Assembly: GCA_023404095.1 (NCBI GenBank)
Contig: JAEYDD010000074.1
Span: 124,001-188,000, forward strand
Direction: 5' to 3'
From: Pseudomonadota bacterium
GTDB taxonomy: Bacteria; Pseudomonadota; Alphaproteobacteria; Rhizobiales; Rhizobiaceae
Length of the DNA stretch: 64,000 nucleotides
A model generated the notes under the pieces. It did no database searches and was not told the DNA's origin. It saw nothing but the letters and a program-made list of their open reading frames with translations. Both the position numbers and the translations under genes were made by a program. Of the stretch, positions 52,170 to 61,008 are shown in pieces (positions within the stretch are counted from its first letter, which is position 1; every line of letters starts with the position of its first letter).

Positions 52170-52371
52170 GCGCCTCTCCTGTTGCTGCGTGCGGTTCAAA
52201 CTAGTTGAGTTTTTCTCCGGATGGAACCACTCCGGCGCGATCAACCGCAGTTTCTGCAATCGGGCGGAGATTTCGGACTTAAGGCTAAGCGACGTCGGAT
52301 TTTCTTCGTGGATTGAATGGCCTATGGTTTCCGGCAGGCGGGCGGGGAGGCCCGCCGGTTCCGGAGAAACC

Positions 52372-55300
52372 ATGCTATCTGGCTGGACCATTTTTGCCGC
52401 GGCCTTCGCTTATCTGCTGCTGCTCTTCGCCGTGGCGACCTACGGCGACCGGCGGTCGCGCACCCCGGACGCGGCAAGCCGCGGGCGGCCGATGGTCTAT
52501 GCGATGAGCCTTGCGATCTACTGCACCTCCTGGACCTATTTCGGCGGCGTTGGGCTTGCAAGCGCGCAGGGGCTGGAGTTCTTCGGGATCTATATCGGGC
52601 CGATTCTGATGTTCACGCTCGGCCTGCCGCTGATCCGACGCATCGTCAGCCTCGCCAAGTCCGAGCGGCTGACGTCGATCGCCGACTTTGTCGGCGCGCG
52701 CTACGGCAAGAGCCCGGGTGTCGCGGCCATCGTGGCGCTCATCGCTCTGATCGGCGCCGTCCCCTATATCGCGCTTCAGTTGAAGGCCGTCTCGAGTTCG
52801 GTCAAGGTCGTGGTCGATTTCTACGAATACGGCTTCGGCGAAAGCCACGCCTTCATCGACCTGCCGCTCATCGTGTCGCTCTGCCTGGCCTGTTTCGCGG
52901 TGGTCTTCGGCACCCGCCATACGGATGCGACGGAACATCAGGACGGCCTGATCCTGGCGATCTCGATGGAGTCGGTCGTCAAGCTGGTCGCCTTCGCGGC
53001 CGTCGGCATATACGTCGTCTACTTCATGTTCGACGGCCTCGGCGACCTCTGGCTTCGCGCTGCCGAGAACGAGCACGTGACGGCGGCGCTCTCACACGAG
53101 ACCCCGATCGCGCGCTGGCTGCTTCTCGTCGTACTTTCGGCGTTTGCGATCGTGATGCTGCCGCGGCAGTTCCATGTAACGGTGGTGGAAAACCGCACCG
53201 ACGGCGAACTCCGCACGGCCGGGCTGCTGTTCCCGCTATACCTTCTGGCGATCAACCTGTTCGTCCTGCCCGTCGCCATCGGCGGCCTCATCGCCTTCCA
53301 AGGGCTCGGCGATTCCGACCTCTACGTATTGGCGCTGCCGCTTGCGCAGGGCCAGCCCCTGTTGACGCTCATTTCCTTCATTGGCGGCTTTTCCGCCGCA
53401 ACCGCCATGGTCATCGTGGAATGCGTCGCGTTGTCTATCATGATCTCCAATGACATCGTCATTCCGGTGGTGCTGCGGCGAAACCTGATCGGGCGCGGCG
53501 AACCGCACGAAGACCTGACACGCACCCTGCTTCTGATCCGGCGCTTCTCGATCTTTTTCGTACTGCTGCTCGGCTACGCCTACTACCGGTTCTCGACCTC
53601 CAGCGCAGGGCTTGCCTCCATCGGCCTTCTGGCGTTCGCGGCCATTGCGCAGATTGCGCCCGCCCTCCTCGGCGGCCTTGTGTGGCGGCAGGCCAATGCC
53701 CGTGGCGCCATCGCGGGGATGGTGTCGGGTCTCCTCGTCTGGGGCTATCTGCTGTTTCTGCCGAGCCTCGGCGTCAGCGACAATTCCGGCATCGCATCGA
53801 CGGTCTTGGGCTTCCTGCTTCCCGGCGCGACGATTCTTTCCGGCGAACAGGCCGACCCGCTGGTGGCTGCCTCGGTCCTGTCGCTGATCGTCAATGTGGC
53901 AGCCTTCGTCATCGGCTCCCTGTCGCGCGGCACCACCAACATCGAACGCCTGCAGGCCAACATCTTCATCCGCACCCGGCCGCAGCTCGAGCGCGCCTTT
54001 CGGGGCAACAAGACGAAGGTGACGGTGCGCGACCTGAAAAGCGCCGTCTCCACCTATCTCGGCGAGGAGCGCACGGAGCGGTCGTTCCACACCTATGAAC
54101 GCCAACTCGGCCGCTGGCTGGAAGACAGTGCGCCGGCGGACATCGCGCTGGTGCATTTCTCCGAGCAGGTCCTTGGCAGTGCGATCGGCTCTTCGTCCGC
54201 CCGCCTCGTCCTGTCCCTGACCCTGCAACGGATCGACGAGACGGCGGCGGATACGAGCTGGCTGCTCGACCAGGCGAGCGAGGCGCTGCAATATAACCAG
54301 GGCATGCTGCAGACCGCGCTCGGCCAGATGGACCAGGGCATCGCCGTGTTCGACAGCTCGGGCAATCTCACAGTCTGGAACCGGCGCTTCCGCGAACTGC
54401 TCGACCTCCCCGAGCAGGTCGGGCAGGTGGGCTTCGCCCTCAGCGAAATGATCGACATCCTCGTCGCGGAAGGCCACATCGCCGCCAGTGAACGGCGGGC
54501 GATCCTCGATGGCGTCATGAATTTCGACCAGCCGTTCCAGCTCGTGCTTTCGGGCGGACGCCGGATCGTGGAAGTCCTCTCCAATGCGATGCCGGCACGC
54601 GGGTTCGTCGCCACCTTTACCGACATCACCGAGCGCGTCGAGGCCGACCGTGCGCTCAAGCTTGCCAACGAGACGCTGGAATTGCGCGTGGCCGAGCGGA
54701 CGGCGGAGCTGACCCGGGTCAACAAGGAGCTTGCCGAGGCGCGCGCGGCGGCCGAGGAGGCCAATCTCGGCAAGACGCGCTTCTTCGCCGCCGCGGGCCA
54801 CGACATCCTGCAGCCACTGAATGCGGCGCGGCTCTATTCCTCCTCGCTGGTCGAACGGCTTGGCGACACGGACAACCACATGCTGGTGCGCAACATCGAT
54901 TCCTCGCTGGAATCGGTGGAGACGATCCTGGGTGCCGTGCTCGACATTTCCCGCCTCGACACCGGCGCCATGAAGCCGCGCATGCAAGCGGTCCGGCTGG
55001 ACGAGCTGTTCAAGCGGATCGAAACCGATTTTGCACCCATGGCACGCGCAAAGAACCTTTCGTTGAAGGTCGTTTCCACGTCGCTTGCCGTGCGCAGCGA
55101 CCCGAACCTCCTGCGCCGGCTGGTACAGAACCTGGTATCCAATGCGATTAAGTATACCAATAGCGGCAAGGTGCTTGTCGGCGTGCGCCGACAGGGAGGT
55201 AGCGCCTTCATTCAGGTGCTCGACACTGGCATCGGTATTCCGCCGTCGAAGTTCCGCACCGTGTTCAAGGAGTTCGCCCGCCTCGACGAGGGTGCCAGAA

Positions 55301-55875
55301 ATGCGCCGGGCCTCGGTCTCGGCCTTTCCATCGTCGATCGCATCTCGCGCGTCCTCGGCCACGCCGTCGATCTGCAATCGGTTCCCGGGCGCGGCACCAG
55401 CTTCAAGGTCCGGGTGCCGGTCGAGGCGGCAGCGAGCGGGAAGAAGGCAGTTGCTCCGAACGAGGCGCCGCCGGTGGCCGAACCGCTACGCGGCCTGCGG
55501 GTTCTCTGCATCGACAACGAGCCGGCAATCCTGGAGGGCATGCGGGTGCTGCTTTCGGGCTGGGGCTGCGAAGTCGTCACGGCCGATTCGCTGCCGGCGG
55601 TCGAGGCGCTGATTTCCACACCCATCGACCCGCCGCACGCGGTGATCGCCGACTACCACCTCGGCGTGGGAACCGGGATCGACGCGATCGACCGGCTTCG
55701 CAAGGCCTTCGGGGCGGAACTACCCGGCCTGCTCGTCACCGCGGACCGCTCGGCCGACGTGCGTGCGCTTTCCGAAAGCCGGGATATCGTGCTGCAAAAC
55801 AAACCCGTCCGCCCGGCCTCGATGCGGGCCTGGCTGACACGTCTGGCAAGCCTGGAGAAGGCGGCTGCGGAATAG
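52372..55875 (+). CDS. CrbS-like hybrid sensor kinase with sodium/solute symporter domain
   Basis: This 1167-residue membrane sensor has residues 1-about 530 as an SLC5-type sodium/solute symporter domain with about 13 spans (YCTSWTYFGGVGLASAQG, LTSIADFVGARYG). A linker, a PAS domain (about 630-740), a coiled coil and a histidine kinase core follow, with phosphorylation site His810 in AAAGHDILQPLNAAR, N-box NLVSNAIKYTNSG and GLGLGLSI. A C-terminal receiver has Asp1094 in ADYHLG. Relatives CrbS/CbrA control acetate or carbon-source use. ATG 52372 has GGAG upstream. The partner regulator is encoded convergently at 56027-56680. Confidence 0.9.
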   Translation: MLSGWTIFAAAFAYLLLLFAVATYGDRRSRTPDAASRGRPMVYAMSLAIYCTSWTYFGGVGLASAQGLEFFGIYIGPILMFTLGLPLIRRIVSLAKSERLTSIADFVGARYGKSPGVAAIVALIALIGAVPYIALQLKAVSSSVKVVVDFYEYGFGESHAFIDLPLIVSLCLACFAVVFGTRHTDATEHQDGLILAISMESVVKLVAFAAVGIYVVYFMFDGLGDLWLRAAENEHVTAALSHETPIARWLLLVVLSAFAIVMLPRQFHVTVVENRTDGELRTAGLLFPLYLLAINLFVLPVAIGGLIAFQGLGDSDLYVLALPLAQGQPLLTLISFIGGFSAATAMVIVECVALSIMISNDIVIPVVLRRNLIGRGEPHEDLTRTLLLIRRFSIFFVLLLGYAYYRFSTSSAGLASIGLLAFAAIAQIAPALLGGLVWRQANARGAIAGMVSGLLVWGYLLFLPSLGVSDNSGIASTVLGFLLPGATILSGEQADPLVAASVLSLIVNVAAFVIGSLSRGTTNIERLQANIFIRTRPQLERAFRGNKTKVTVRDLKSAVSTYLGEERTERSFHTYERQLGRWLEDSAPADIALVHFSEQVLGSAIGSSSARLVLSLTLQRIDETAADTSWLLDQASEALQYNQGMLQTALGQMDQGIAVFDSSGNLTVWNRRFRELLDLPEQVGQVGFALSEMIDILVAEGHIAASERRAILDGVMNFDQPFQLVLSGGRRIVEVLSNAMPARGFVATFTDITERVEADRALKLANETLELRVAERTAELTRVNKELAEARAAAEEANLGKTRFFAAAGHDILQPLNAARLYSSSLVERLGDTDNHMLVRNIDSSLESVETILGAVLDISRLDTGAMKPRMQAVRLDELFKRIETDFAPMARAKNLSLKVVSTSLAVRSDPNLLRRLVQNLVSNAIKYTNSGKVLVGVRRQGGSAFIQVLDTGIGIPPSKFRTVFKEFARLDEGARNAPGLGLGLSIVDRISRVLGHAVDLQSVPGRGTSFKVRVPVEAAASGKKAVAPNEAPPVAEPLRGLRVLCIDNEPAILEGMRVLLSGWGCEVVTADSLPAVEALISTPIDPPHAVIADYHLGVGTGIDAIDRLRKAFGAELPGLLVTADRSADVRALSESRDIVLQNKPVRPASMRAWLTRLASLEKAAAE

Positions 55876-56026
55876 CCGGCATCAATGAAGGCGAACATCG
55901 TTTCCGAAATGGCACGGAGGGCTGGCAAGGTGGCCTTGCCATGCCGGCGCAGATCTATACGCGATGCCTATGCCTCTCTCGCGTCAGAACCTGCCGCCAA
56001 CGTATCGTGGGCGGCGTGTCGGAGGA

Positions 56027-56680
56027 TCAGGCGGCAGCGGCGGGCGAGGCGATCTTGCCGAGCTGGATGACGGCCTGCGTGCGGCTGTCGACGTTGAGCT
56101 TCAGCAGGATCGCCGACACATGCGCCTTGATCGTCGCCTCGGAGACGCCGAGCTCGTAGGCGATCTGCTTGTTGAGCAGGCCTTCCGCCAGCATCGACAA
56201 CACCCGCGACTGCTGCGGGGTGAGCGTGCGCAGGCGGCCGATCAACTCCCCGATCTCCGCGTCCGGCTCGGCGCCGCGCTGATAGCCGCCGGGCGTGTAG
56301 ATGTTGCCATCGAGAACGGCTGTGATCCCCTCGCGGATCTCCTCGATCGAGGCCGACTTGGAGATGAAGCCGGATGCGCCGAGATCAAGGGCGCGGCGGA
56401 TCGTGGCCGAATCGTCGCTCGCGGAGACGATGACCACCGGCAGCCCCGGCTGTTCGGCCCTGAGCGTGATCAGGCCGGAGAGCCCGCTTGCCCCCGGCAT
56501 GGAGAGATCCAGCAGGATGAGATCGGCATCCGGATTTTGCGAAGCGGCGGCGCGCGCAGTTTCGAAATCGCCTGCCTCTAGGACGACGGGATGAGCCGCC
56601 ATGCCAAGCAGCGCCTGTCGCAGCGCGCCCCTGAACAGCGGATGGTCGTCAGCGATGATGATCGTCATGCCTGTCGTCAT
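56027..56680 (-). CDS. CrbR-like LuxR/NarL-family response regulator
   Basis: This 217-residue regulator has a receiver domain (acidic pair D11-D12, phospho-acceptor D58 in LILLDLSMPG, Lys in FISKSAS) and a LuxR-type helix-turn-helix (LTPQQSRVLSMLAEGLLNKQ, then SEATIKAHVSAIL). It is the expected partner of the convergent CrbS-like kinase; CrbR-type regulators activate acetyl-CoA synthetase and related genes. The ATG at 56680 has a strong GGGAGGGAG site. Confidence 0.9.
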   Translation of the reverse strand: MTTGMTIIIADDHPLFRGALRQALLGMAAHPVVLEAGDFETARAAASQNPDADLILLDLSMPGASGLSGLITLRAEQPGLPVVIVSASDDSATIRRALDLGASGFISKSASIEEIREGITAVLDGNIYTPGGYQRGAEPDAEIGELIGRLRTLTPQQSRVLSMLAEGLLNKQIAYELGVSEATIKAHVSAILLKLNVDSRTQAVIQLGKIASPAAAA

Positions 56681-56753
56681 GCGGGCTCCCTCCCAAGAGC
56701 ACGGTCACGAAAGGTCCGCCGGAATAGCAGTGGCAGAAATCACGGCGGCGCGC

Positions 56754-57185
56754 TCAGGTCCTGTCAGGCAACGGTTCTGTCTGGGGAGCGGCTTTATCCT
56801 CCTCGCCCTCCAGATTTTTAACGATTGCCATAAAGCGCTGCATCATTCTTTCCATGATGCCCATGGTCCGGTCAATCTCTTCATCCGTCGGAAGGCGTGG
56901 TTTGGGTACGGAAAGCGTGGATTCCTGCACCTTTTCCAACGCTTCCACACGACGCGTCAGCAGATCGAGCTCATCTTCGAAGGCTTTGCGTTCATCGGCC
57001 GCCATGCGGCAGGCGATCTGGCCGGCGCTCTCCTTGCAGATAGAGACTTCCCCAGTAACGGTATCGAGCCGCACGAATCCATCGGCAGTCCGCTCCATCT
57101 GGTAACGCCCCTCGCCTTCGGCAAATCCTGATGCGGGCAGCAGAAGCGCCGTGAGCGAGACCAGACCGACAATCATTCCGCGCAT
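56754..57185 (-). CDS. Exported coiled-coil protein of unknown function
   Basis: This 143-residue protein has a signal peptide (MRGMIVGLVSLTALLLPASG, cleaved near GFA-EG), a small domain with two cysteines (VSICKESAGQIACRM) and a long helix with heptad character (AFEDELDLLTRRVEALEKVQ). A Met-rich helix (MGIMERMMQRFM) comes near the end. The cysteine/Met content could suit metal or redox chemistry, but no family is recognised. GAGGAGG precedes the ATG. It is 73 bases upstream of the response regulator on the same strand, so cotranscription is possible. Confidence 0.72.
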   Translation of the reverse strand: MRGMIVGLVSLTALLLPASGFAEGEGRYQMERTADGFVRLDTVTGEVSICKESAGQIACRMAADERKAFEDELDLLTRRVEALEKVQESTLSVPKPRLPTDEEIDRTMGIMERMMQRFMAIVKNLEGEEDKAAPQTEPLPDRT

Positions 57186-57297
57186 GCAATATCCTCCTCA
57201 AAAAGCGCTCCCGGATCGCGAATTCACCGTGGACTTTCCTGCCGCAATGCTGCAAGCGCTAGCCGGGAAGCCACCCGCACCGAGCAGGAAGAGCGCC

Positions 57298-57642
57298 ATG
57301 TCCGAAATAATATACAAGATCGTTCCGACAAGTCTGTGGCAATCGGCACGCGAGAGGGGCAGCTTCGAGGGGGCGCCGGTCGATCTTGCTGACGGATTCA
57401 TCCATTTCTCCACCGCCGCCCAGGCGCCGGAAACGGCCGCGAAGCACTTCGCCGGCCAGTCCGACCTGCTGCTCGTTGCGATCGACGGTGCAGCGCTGGG
57501 TGCGGCCCTCGTCTACGAACCATCGCGCGGCGGACAGCTCTTTCCCCATCTCTACGGCGCGCTGCCGCTGGATGCGGTGCTTTGGGAAAAGTCCCTTCCG
57601 CTCGGCGCCAACGGCACCCACCAGTTTCCGGAGATGAACTGA
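57298..57642 (+). CDS. DUF952 family protein
   Basis: This 114-residue protein of the DUF952 family has IIYKIVPTSLWQSARERGSF, the DGFIHFSTAAQ motif (conserved His and Ser) and the FPHLYGALPLDAV segment. The fold resembles ADP-ribosyltransferase-like enzymes, but no activity is established. ATG 57298 has an AGGAAGAG site. It ends one base before pyrD, so the two are cotranscribed, an arrangement common in Rhizobiales. Confidence 0.92.
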   Translation: MSEIIYKIVPTSLWQSARERGSFEGAPVDLADGFIHFSTAAQAPETAAKHFAGQSDLLLVAIDGAALGAALVYEPSRGGQLFPHLYGALPLDAVLWEKSLPLGANGTHQFPEMN

Positions 57643-57643
57643 C

Positions 57644-58726
57644 ATGGCGCTGGCAGATCTCGCCCGCAAGGGGCTTTTCCTTTTCGATCCGGAGACGGCG
57701 CACGGGCTGTCGATCGCAGCCCTGAAGAGCGGCCTTGTGCCGGCTTGCGCGCAGAAGACCGACCCGCGCCTGCGGCAGACGGTGGCCGGCCTCGAATTTT
57801 CCAATCCCCTCGGCATGGCGGCCGGCTACGACAAGAACGCCGAAGTGCCCGAAGCCTTGCTGCGCCTCGGCTTCGGCTTTGCCGAGATCGGCACCGTCAC
57901 CCCGAAGCCGCAATCCGGCAATCCGAAGCCGCGCATCTTCCGGCTGGCCGGCGACGAGGCGGTGATCAACCGGCTGGGCTTCAACAACGAGGGCCATGCC
58001 GCCGCCCTCGAGCGGCTGAAGTCGTGCGACCGCAATGCGCTGATCGGCGTCAATATCGGCGCCAACAAGGACAGCGAGGATCGCGTCGCCGACTACGTGG
58101 CCGGCATCCGCACCTTCTATGTCGTCGCGCGATATTTCACCGCCAACATCTCCTCGCCAAACACTCCAGGCCTGCGCGACCTGCAGGCGCGGGAAAGCCT
58201 CGCGGCACTGCTTTCGGCGGTGCTTGCCGCCCGTGACGAACAGGCGGCGCGAAGCGGCCGCCGCGTTCCCGTGTTCCTGAAGATCGCACCCGACCTTACC
58301 GAGGAGGGCCTGGACGACATCGCCGAGGTGGCGCTCGCGCATGACCTCGATGGGCTGATCGTCTCCAACACCACGCTGTCGCGCGACGGCCTTTCCGACC
58401 GCACGCACGCGCACGAAGCCGGCGGCCTGTCAGGCAAGCCGCTGTTCGCCCGGTCCACCGCCGTGCTGGCCAAGATGCGCAAGCGTGTCGGCGGGGCACT
58501 ACCGATCATCGGCGTCGGCGGCGTCCATTCGGCGGAAACGGCAGCGGAAAAGATCCGCGCCGGCGCCGACCTCGTGCAGCTGTATTCGTGCATGGTCTAT
58601 GCCGGTCCCGGCCTGCCGGCCTCGATCGTCAAGGGCCTCTCGGCGCTCTGCGACCGGGAGCGGTTGGCCTCGATCCGCGACATCCGCGGCACGCGCACCG
58701 ACTACTGGGCGGCGCAGAACCTCTGA
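57644..58726 (+). CDS. pyrD: Dihydroorotate dehydrogenase (quinone)
   Basis: This 360-residue class 2 DHODH oxidises dihydroorotate to orotate with ubiquinone in pyrimidine synthesis. The amphipathic N-terminal helix for membrane contact (LADLARKGLFLFDPETAHGL) is present. So are the FMN-binding NPLGMAAGYDKNAEV, the catalytic Ser in ISSPNTPGLRDLQ and the GVGGVHS and LVQLYSCMVY segments. Its last 25 bases overlap the convergent MATE gene. Confidence 0.97.
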   Translation: MALADLARKGLFLFDPETAHGLSIAALKSGLVPACAQKTDPRLRQTVAGLEFSNPLGMAAGYDKNAEVPEALLRLGFGFAEIGTVTPKPQSGNPKPRIFRLAGDEAVINRLGFNNEGHAAALERLKSCDRNALIGVNIGANKDSEDRVADYVAGIRTFYVVARYFTANISSPNTPGLRDLQARESLAALLSAVLAARDEQAARSGRRVPVFLKIAPDLTEEGLDDIAEVALAHDLDGLIVSNTTLSRDGLSDRTHAHEAGGLSGKPLFARSTAVLAKMRKRVGGALPIIGVGGVHSAETAAEKIRAGADLVQLYSCMVYAGPGLPASIVKGLSALCDRERLASIRDIRGTRTDYWAAQNL

Positions 58727-60054
58727 GCGGCGAGCCGGCGCACGCGGGCGGCCAGAAAAAGCCCGCGGCAGGCAAGGAAGACGTTGAGCGCCAGCCAGAG
58801 GCCATGATTGCCGTAATACGGCACGAACACGGCAAGGGCTAAAAGGTAAACGAGGAACGAGAGCAGCATCATGTTGCGCATCGTAGCCGACCATGTGGCG
58901 CCGATGTAGACGCCGTCCATCTGGAAGGCGAGCGCACCGGTGATCGCCGTCAGTGCCGCCCAGGGAAGATAGGCTGCGGCCTCTGCGCGCACGCTTGGCG
59001 TCGTGGTCAGCAAGCCAATTACCGCCGGACCGAAGGCCAGGAAAATGACGGCCGAAGCGATGCCGAGCCCAAAGGACCAGACGAGGGTCAGCCGGACGGC
59101 GCGATCGAAGGCCGGCCGACAGCGGGCGCCGATCGCCCTGCCGACGATCTGCTCGGCCGCATTCGCCAGCCCGTCCAGATAGTAGCTGGCGACGAGGAAG
59201 ATGTTCATCAGCACGGCATTGGCGGCGAGCGCAACCGGGCCGAACGAGGTGCCGATACGCGTCATCAGGGTAAATGCGCCGAGAAGCACGAAGGTACGGA
59301 TCAGGATATCGCGATTGAGCGCAAACAGCGCCCGCATGCGCGGCAGCGAGAAGATCGTGCTCCAGGGTGACCGGTCGGCCGCCTTGAAACCGCGGATGAC
59401 GACGAAGAGCCCCAGGAGCATGCCGGCGGTCTCGCCGATCAGGGCGCCGGCGGCGATACCTGCAACGCCGTAACCCCAGTGAAGTCCGAGCAAGATGGCG
59501 AGCACGATATTGACGCCGTTGATGGTCGCCTGCAGCAGAAGTCCCGTCGTGCCCTGCCCGCGGCCGAGCACGAAGCCGAGGATCGCATAGTTCGCAAGCG
59601 CCATCGGCCCGCCGAGGATGCGGATCGCAAAATAGGCAAGCGTCGCCTGGGCAACACCCGGCGGCGGTGCCATCACCGCAAGCCCGGCGCTGGATAGCAG
59701 GGGGGAAGCCGCGGCAATGGCAAGGCCGCAGAAGAGGGCGATGGCAAGCGATCGCCAGAAGATGGCCTGCTGCTCTACGTGATCTCCCCTGCCGAACGCC
59801 TGTGCGACGAGGCCGGTCGTCGAGGCGCGCAGGAAATTGAAGCTGCCGAGGATCAGGTCGAAAAGCACGGCCCCGACTGCGAGCCCGGCCAGCGCGTCGG
59901 CCGAACCGAGGCGGCCGGCGACCGCCGTGTTCGTCAGGCCGAGAAGCGGTGTCGTCAAAAAGCCGAGCGTCATCGGAACGGCGATCGAAAGGACAAGGCG
60001 GTGCGTCACCTCGAAGGCGCCGCTCCCCTCCTCCGAACTTTCCGATACCGCCAT
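58702..60054 (-). CDS. MATE-family efflux transporter (DinF-like)
   Basis: This 450-residue multidrug/toxin extruder has 12 predicted spans, with GLTNTAVAGRLGSADALAGLA in the first half and a matching LDGLANAAEQIVGRAIG in the second, which places it in the DinF branch. It would export cationic or aromatic compounds using a proton or sodium gradient. The 3' ends of this gene and pyrD overlap by 25 bases on opposite strands. Confidence 0.93.
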   Translation of the reverse strand: MAVSESSEEGSGAFEVTHRLVLSIAVPMTLGFLTTPLLGLTNTAVAGRLGSADALAGLAVGAVLFDLILGSFNFLRASTTGLVAQAFGRGDHVEQQAIFWRSLAIALFCGLAIAAASPLLSSAGLAVMAPPPGVAQATLAYFAIRILGGPMALANYAILGFVLGRGQGTTGLLLQATINGVNIVLAILLGLHWGYGVAGIAAGALIGETAGMLLGLFVVIRGFKAADRSPWSTIFSLPRMRALFALNRDILIRTFVLLGAFTLMTRIGTSFGPVALAANAVLMNIFLVASYYLDGLANAAEQIVGRAIGARCRPAFDRAVRLTLVWSFGLGIASAVIFLAFGPAVIGLLTTTPSVRAEAAAYLPWAALTAITGALAFQMDGVYIGATWSATMRNMMLLSFLVYLLALAVFVPYYGNHGLWLALNVFLACRGLFLAARVRRLAAQRFCAAQ

Positions 60055-60143
60055 GCGCTCGCCCTCGCGTCAGCCAAAGCCGGCGACGGGTGCCGCGGCT
60101 CTGGCAAGGCCCTCAAGTCAATTGCCGTTCGACGTGCGGGACG

Positions 60144-60644
60144 TCAGCTCGACAACACCATCGCCCAATAGGGCCGGTTGCCGGAAGAGGAATTTCTCGC
60201 CTCCGCCACACCCAGCCCGCGATAGCCGGAGCCCAGCATGTTGGCGAGGTGCTTGGGGGAATCCACCCAGGCCTGGAAGGCACGCGCCGCGTCGCTCTGG
60301 CCGACGGCGATGTTCTCGGCCGCCGGCAGCGGGACCTCCATGCCTTTCATGCGCTTGGCGAAGTTGGCGCCGATGCCGATGTTGTGCTCCATCTTGCCGG
60401 CGGCGGCCATGCGGCTCGCCTGGTCAGCCGCTGCCCGGGCCGCCGCGGGATCGCGCGAAAGAGGCTCCAGCCCGCGATCTCCGCGCAGCTTGTTGATCAG
60501 GGCAAGCGTGGGATCGGTCTGGTCGCTGGCGTCCGAAGCGATCTCGCCGACGGTGGAACAGCCCGCAATGGTCGCAGCCGTGATTCCGAGGGAGGCCGCA
60601 AGAAGAGTCCTGCGGGTGATGAGGTGCTTTTCGTTCGATATCAT
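60144..60644 (-). CDS. CAP/SCP-domain lipoprotein
   Basis: This 166-residue protein has a twin-arginine-like n-region (ITRRTLLAAS) and a lipobox-like ATIAGC, suggesting an exported lipoprotein. The rest is a CAP domain (LALINKLRGDRGLEPLSRDP, MEHNIGIGANFAKRM, AFQAWVDSPKHLANML, and the final YWAMVLSS). The conserved His of the CAP cavity appears as MEHN and SPKH. Bacterial CAP proteins are poorly understood. It starts one base before the DUF6460 stop, so the two are coupled. Confidence 0.9.
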   Translation of the reverse strand: MISNEKHLITRRTLLAASLGITAATIAGCSTVGEIASDASDQTDPTLALINKLRGDRGLEPLSRDPAAARAAADQASRMAAAGKMEHNIGIGANFAKRMKGMEVPLPAAENIAVGQSDAARAFQAWVDSPKHLANMLGSGYRGLGVAEARNSSSGNRPYWAMVLSS

Positions 60645-60645
60645 G

Positions 60646-60912
60646 TCAACGCTTGTAGCTCAGGACGCGGATGAGGATGAAGACCGGCACGACGATCACC
60701 GCGCCCAGCATCAGGTAGTCGCCGACGCGACCGAGCGCGGCAAAACCCGTTTCCCAGAGATTGATGACGAAATCACGGACGGCGCGCAGGATATCGTCCG
60801 GATAGAGGCCGAGGACGGACATCAGGAAGCCGAGCGCCACCGACAGGATCAGTAGTTTCACCACGATGCGAAACGGCGTGTCGCCGAGAAACCTGTTGAC
60901 GCCGTCCGACAT
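60646..60912 (-). CDS. DUF6460 small membrane protein
   Basis: This 88-residue protein has two membrane helices (IVVKLLILSVALGFLMSVLG and YLMLGAVIVVPVFILIRVL) and the conserved opening MSDGVNRFLGDTP; it matches what is named DUF6460 in Rhizobiales. The function is unknown. ATG 60912 was chosen over upstream in-frame codons that fall in the divergent promoter region. It leads into the CAP lipoprotein gene. Confidence 0.85.
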   Translation of the reverse strand: MSDGVNRFLGDTPFRIVVKLLILSVALGFLMSVLGLYPDDILRAVRDFVINLWETGFAALGRVGDYLMLGAVIVVPVFILIRVLSYKR

Positions 60913-61008
60913 GCTGCCTGCTCCTGTTCTGTTCGCCGCAACGAATCTGCTTGCGTTTTGCCCGTGCTTGCCGAATAGCGATGCCACCTCACGCAAAAAG
61001 ACGCAACC

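Noticed and set aside
53236..55377. 713-codon open frame on the minus strand inside the sensor kinase gene
   Set aside because: High-GC antisense shadow: composition dominated by Arg, Gly, Asp and His, no domain, and the plus strand encodes a complete multi-domain kinase.
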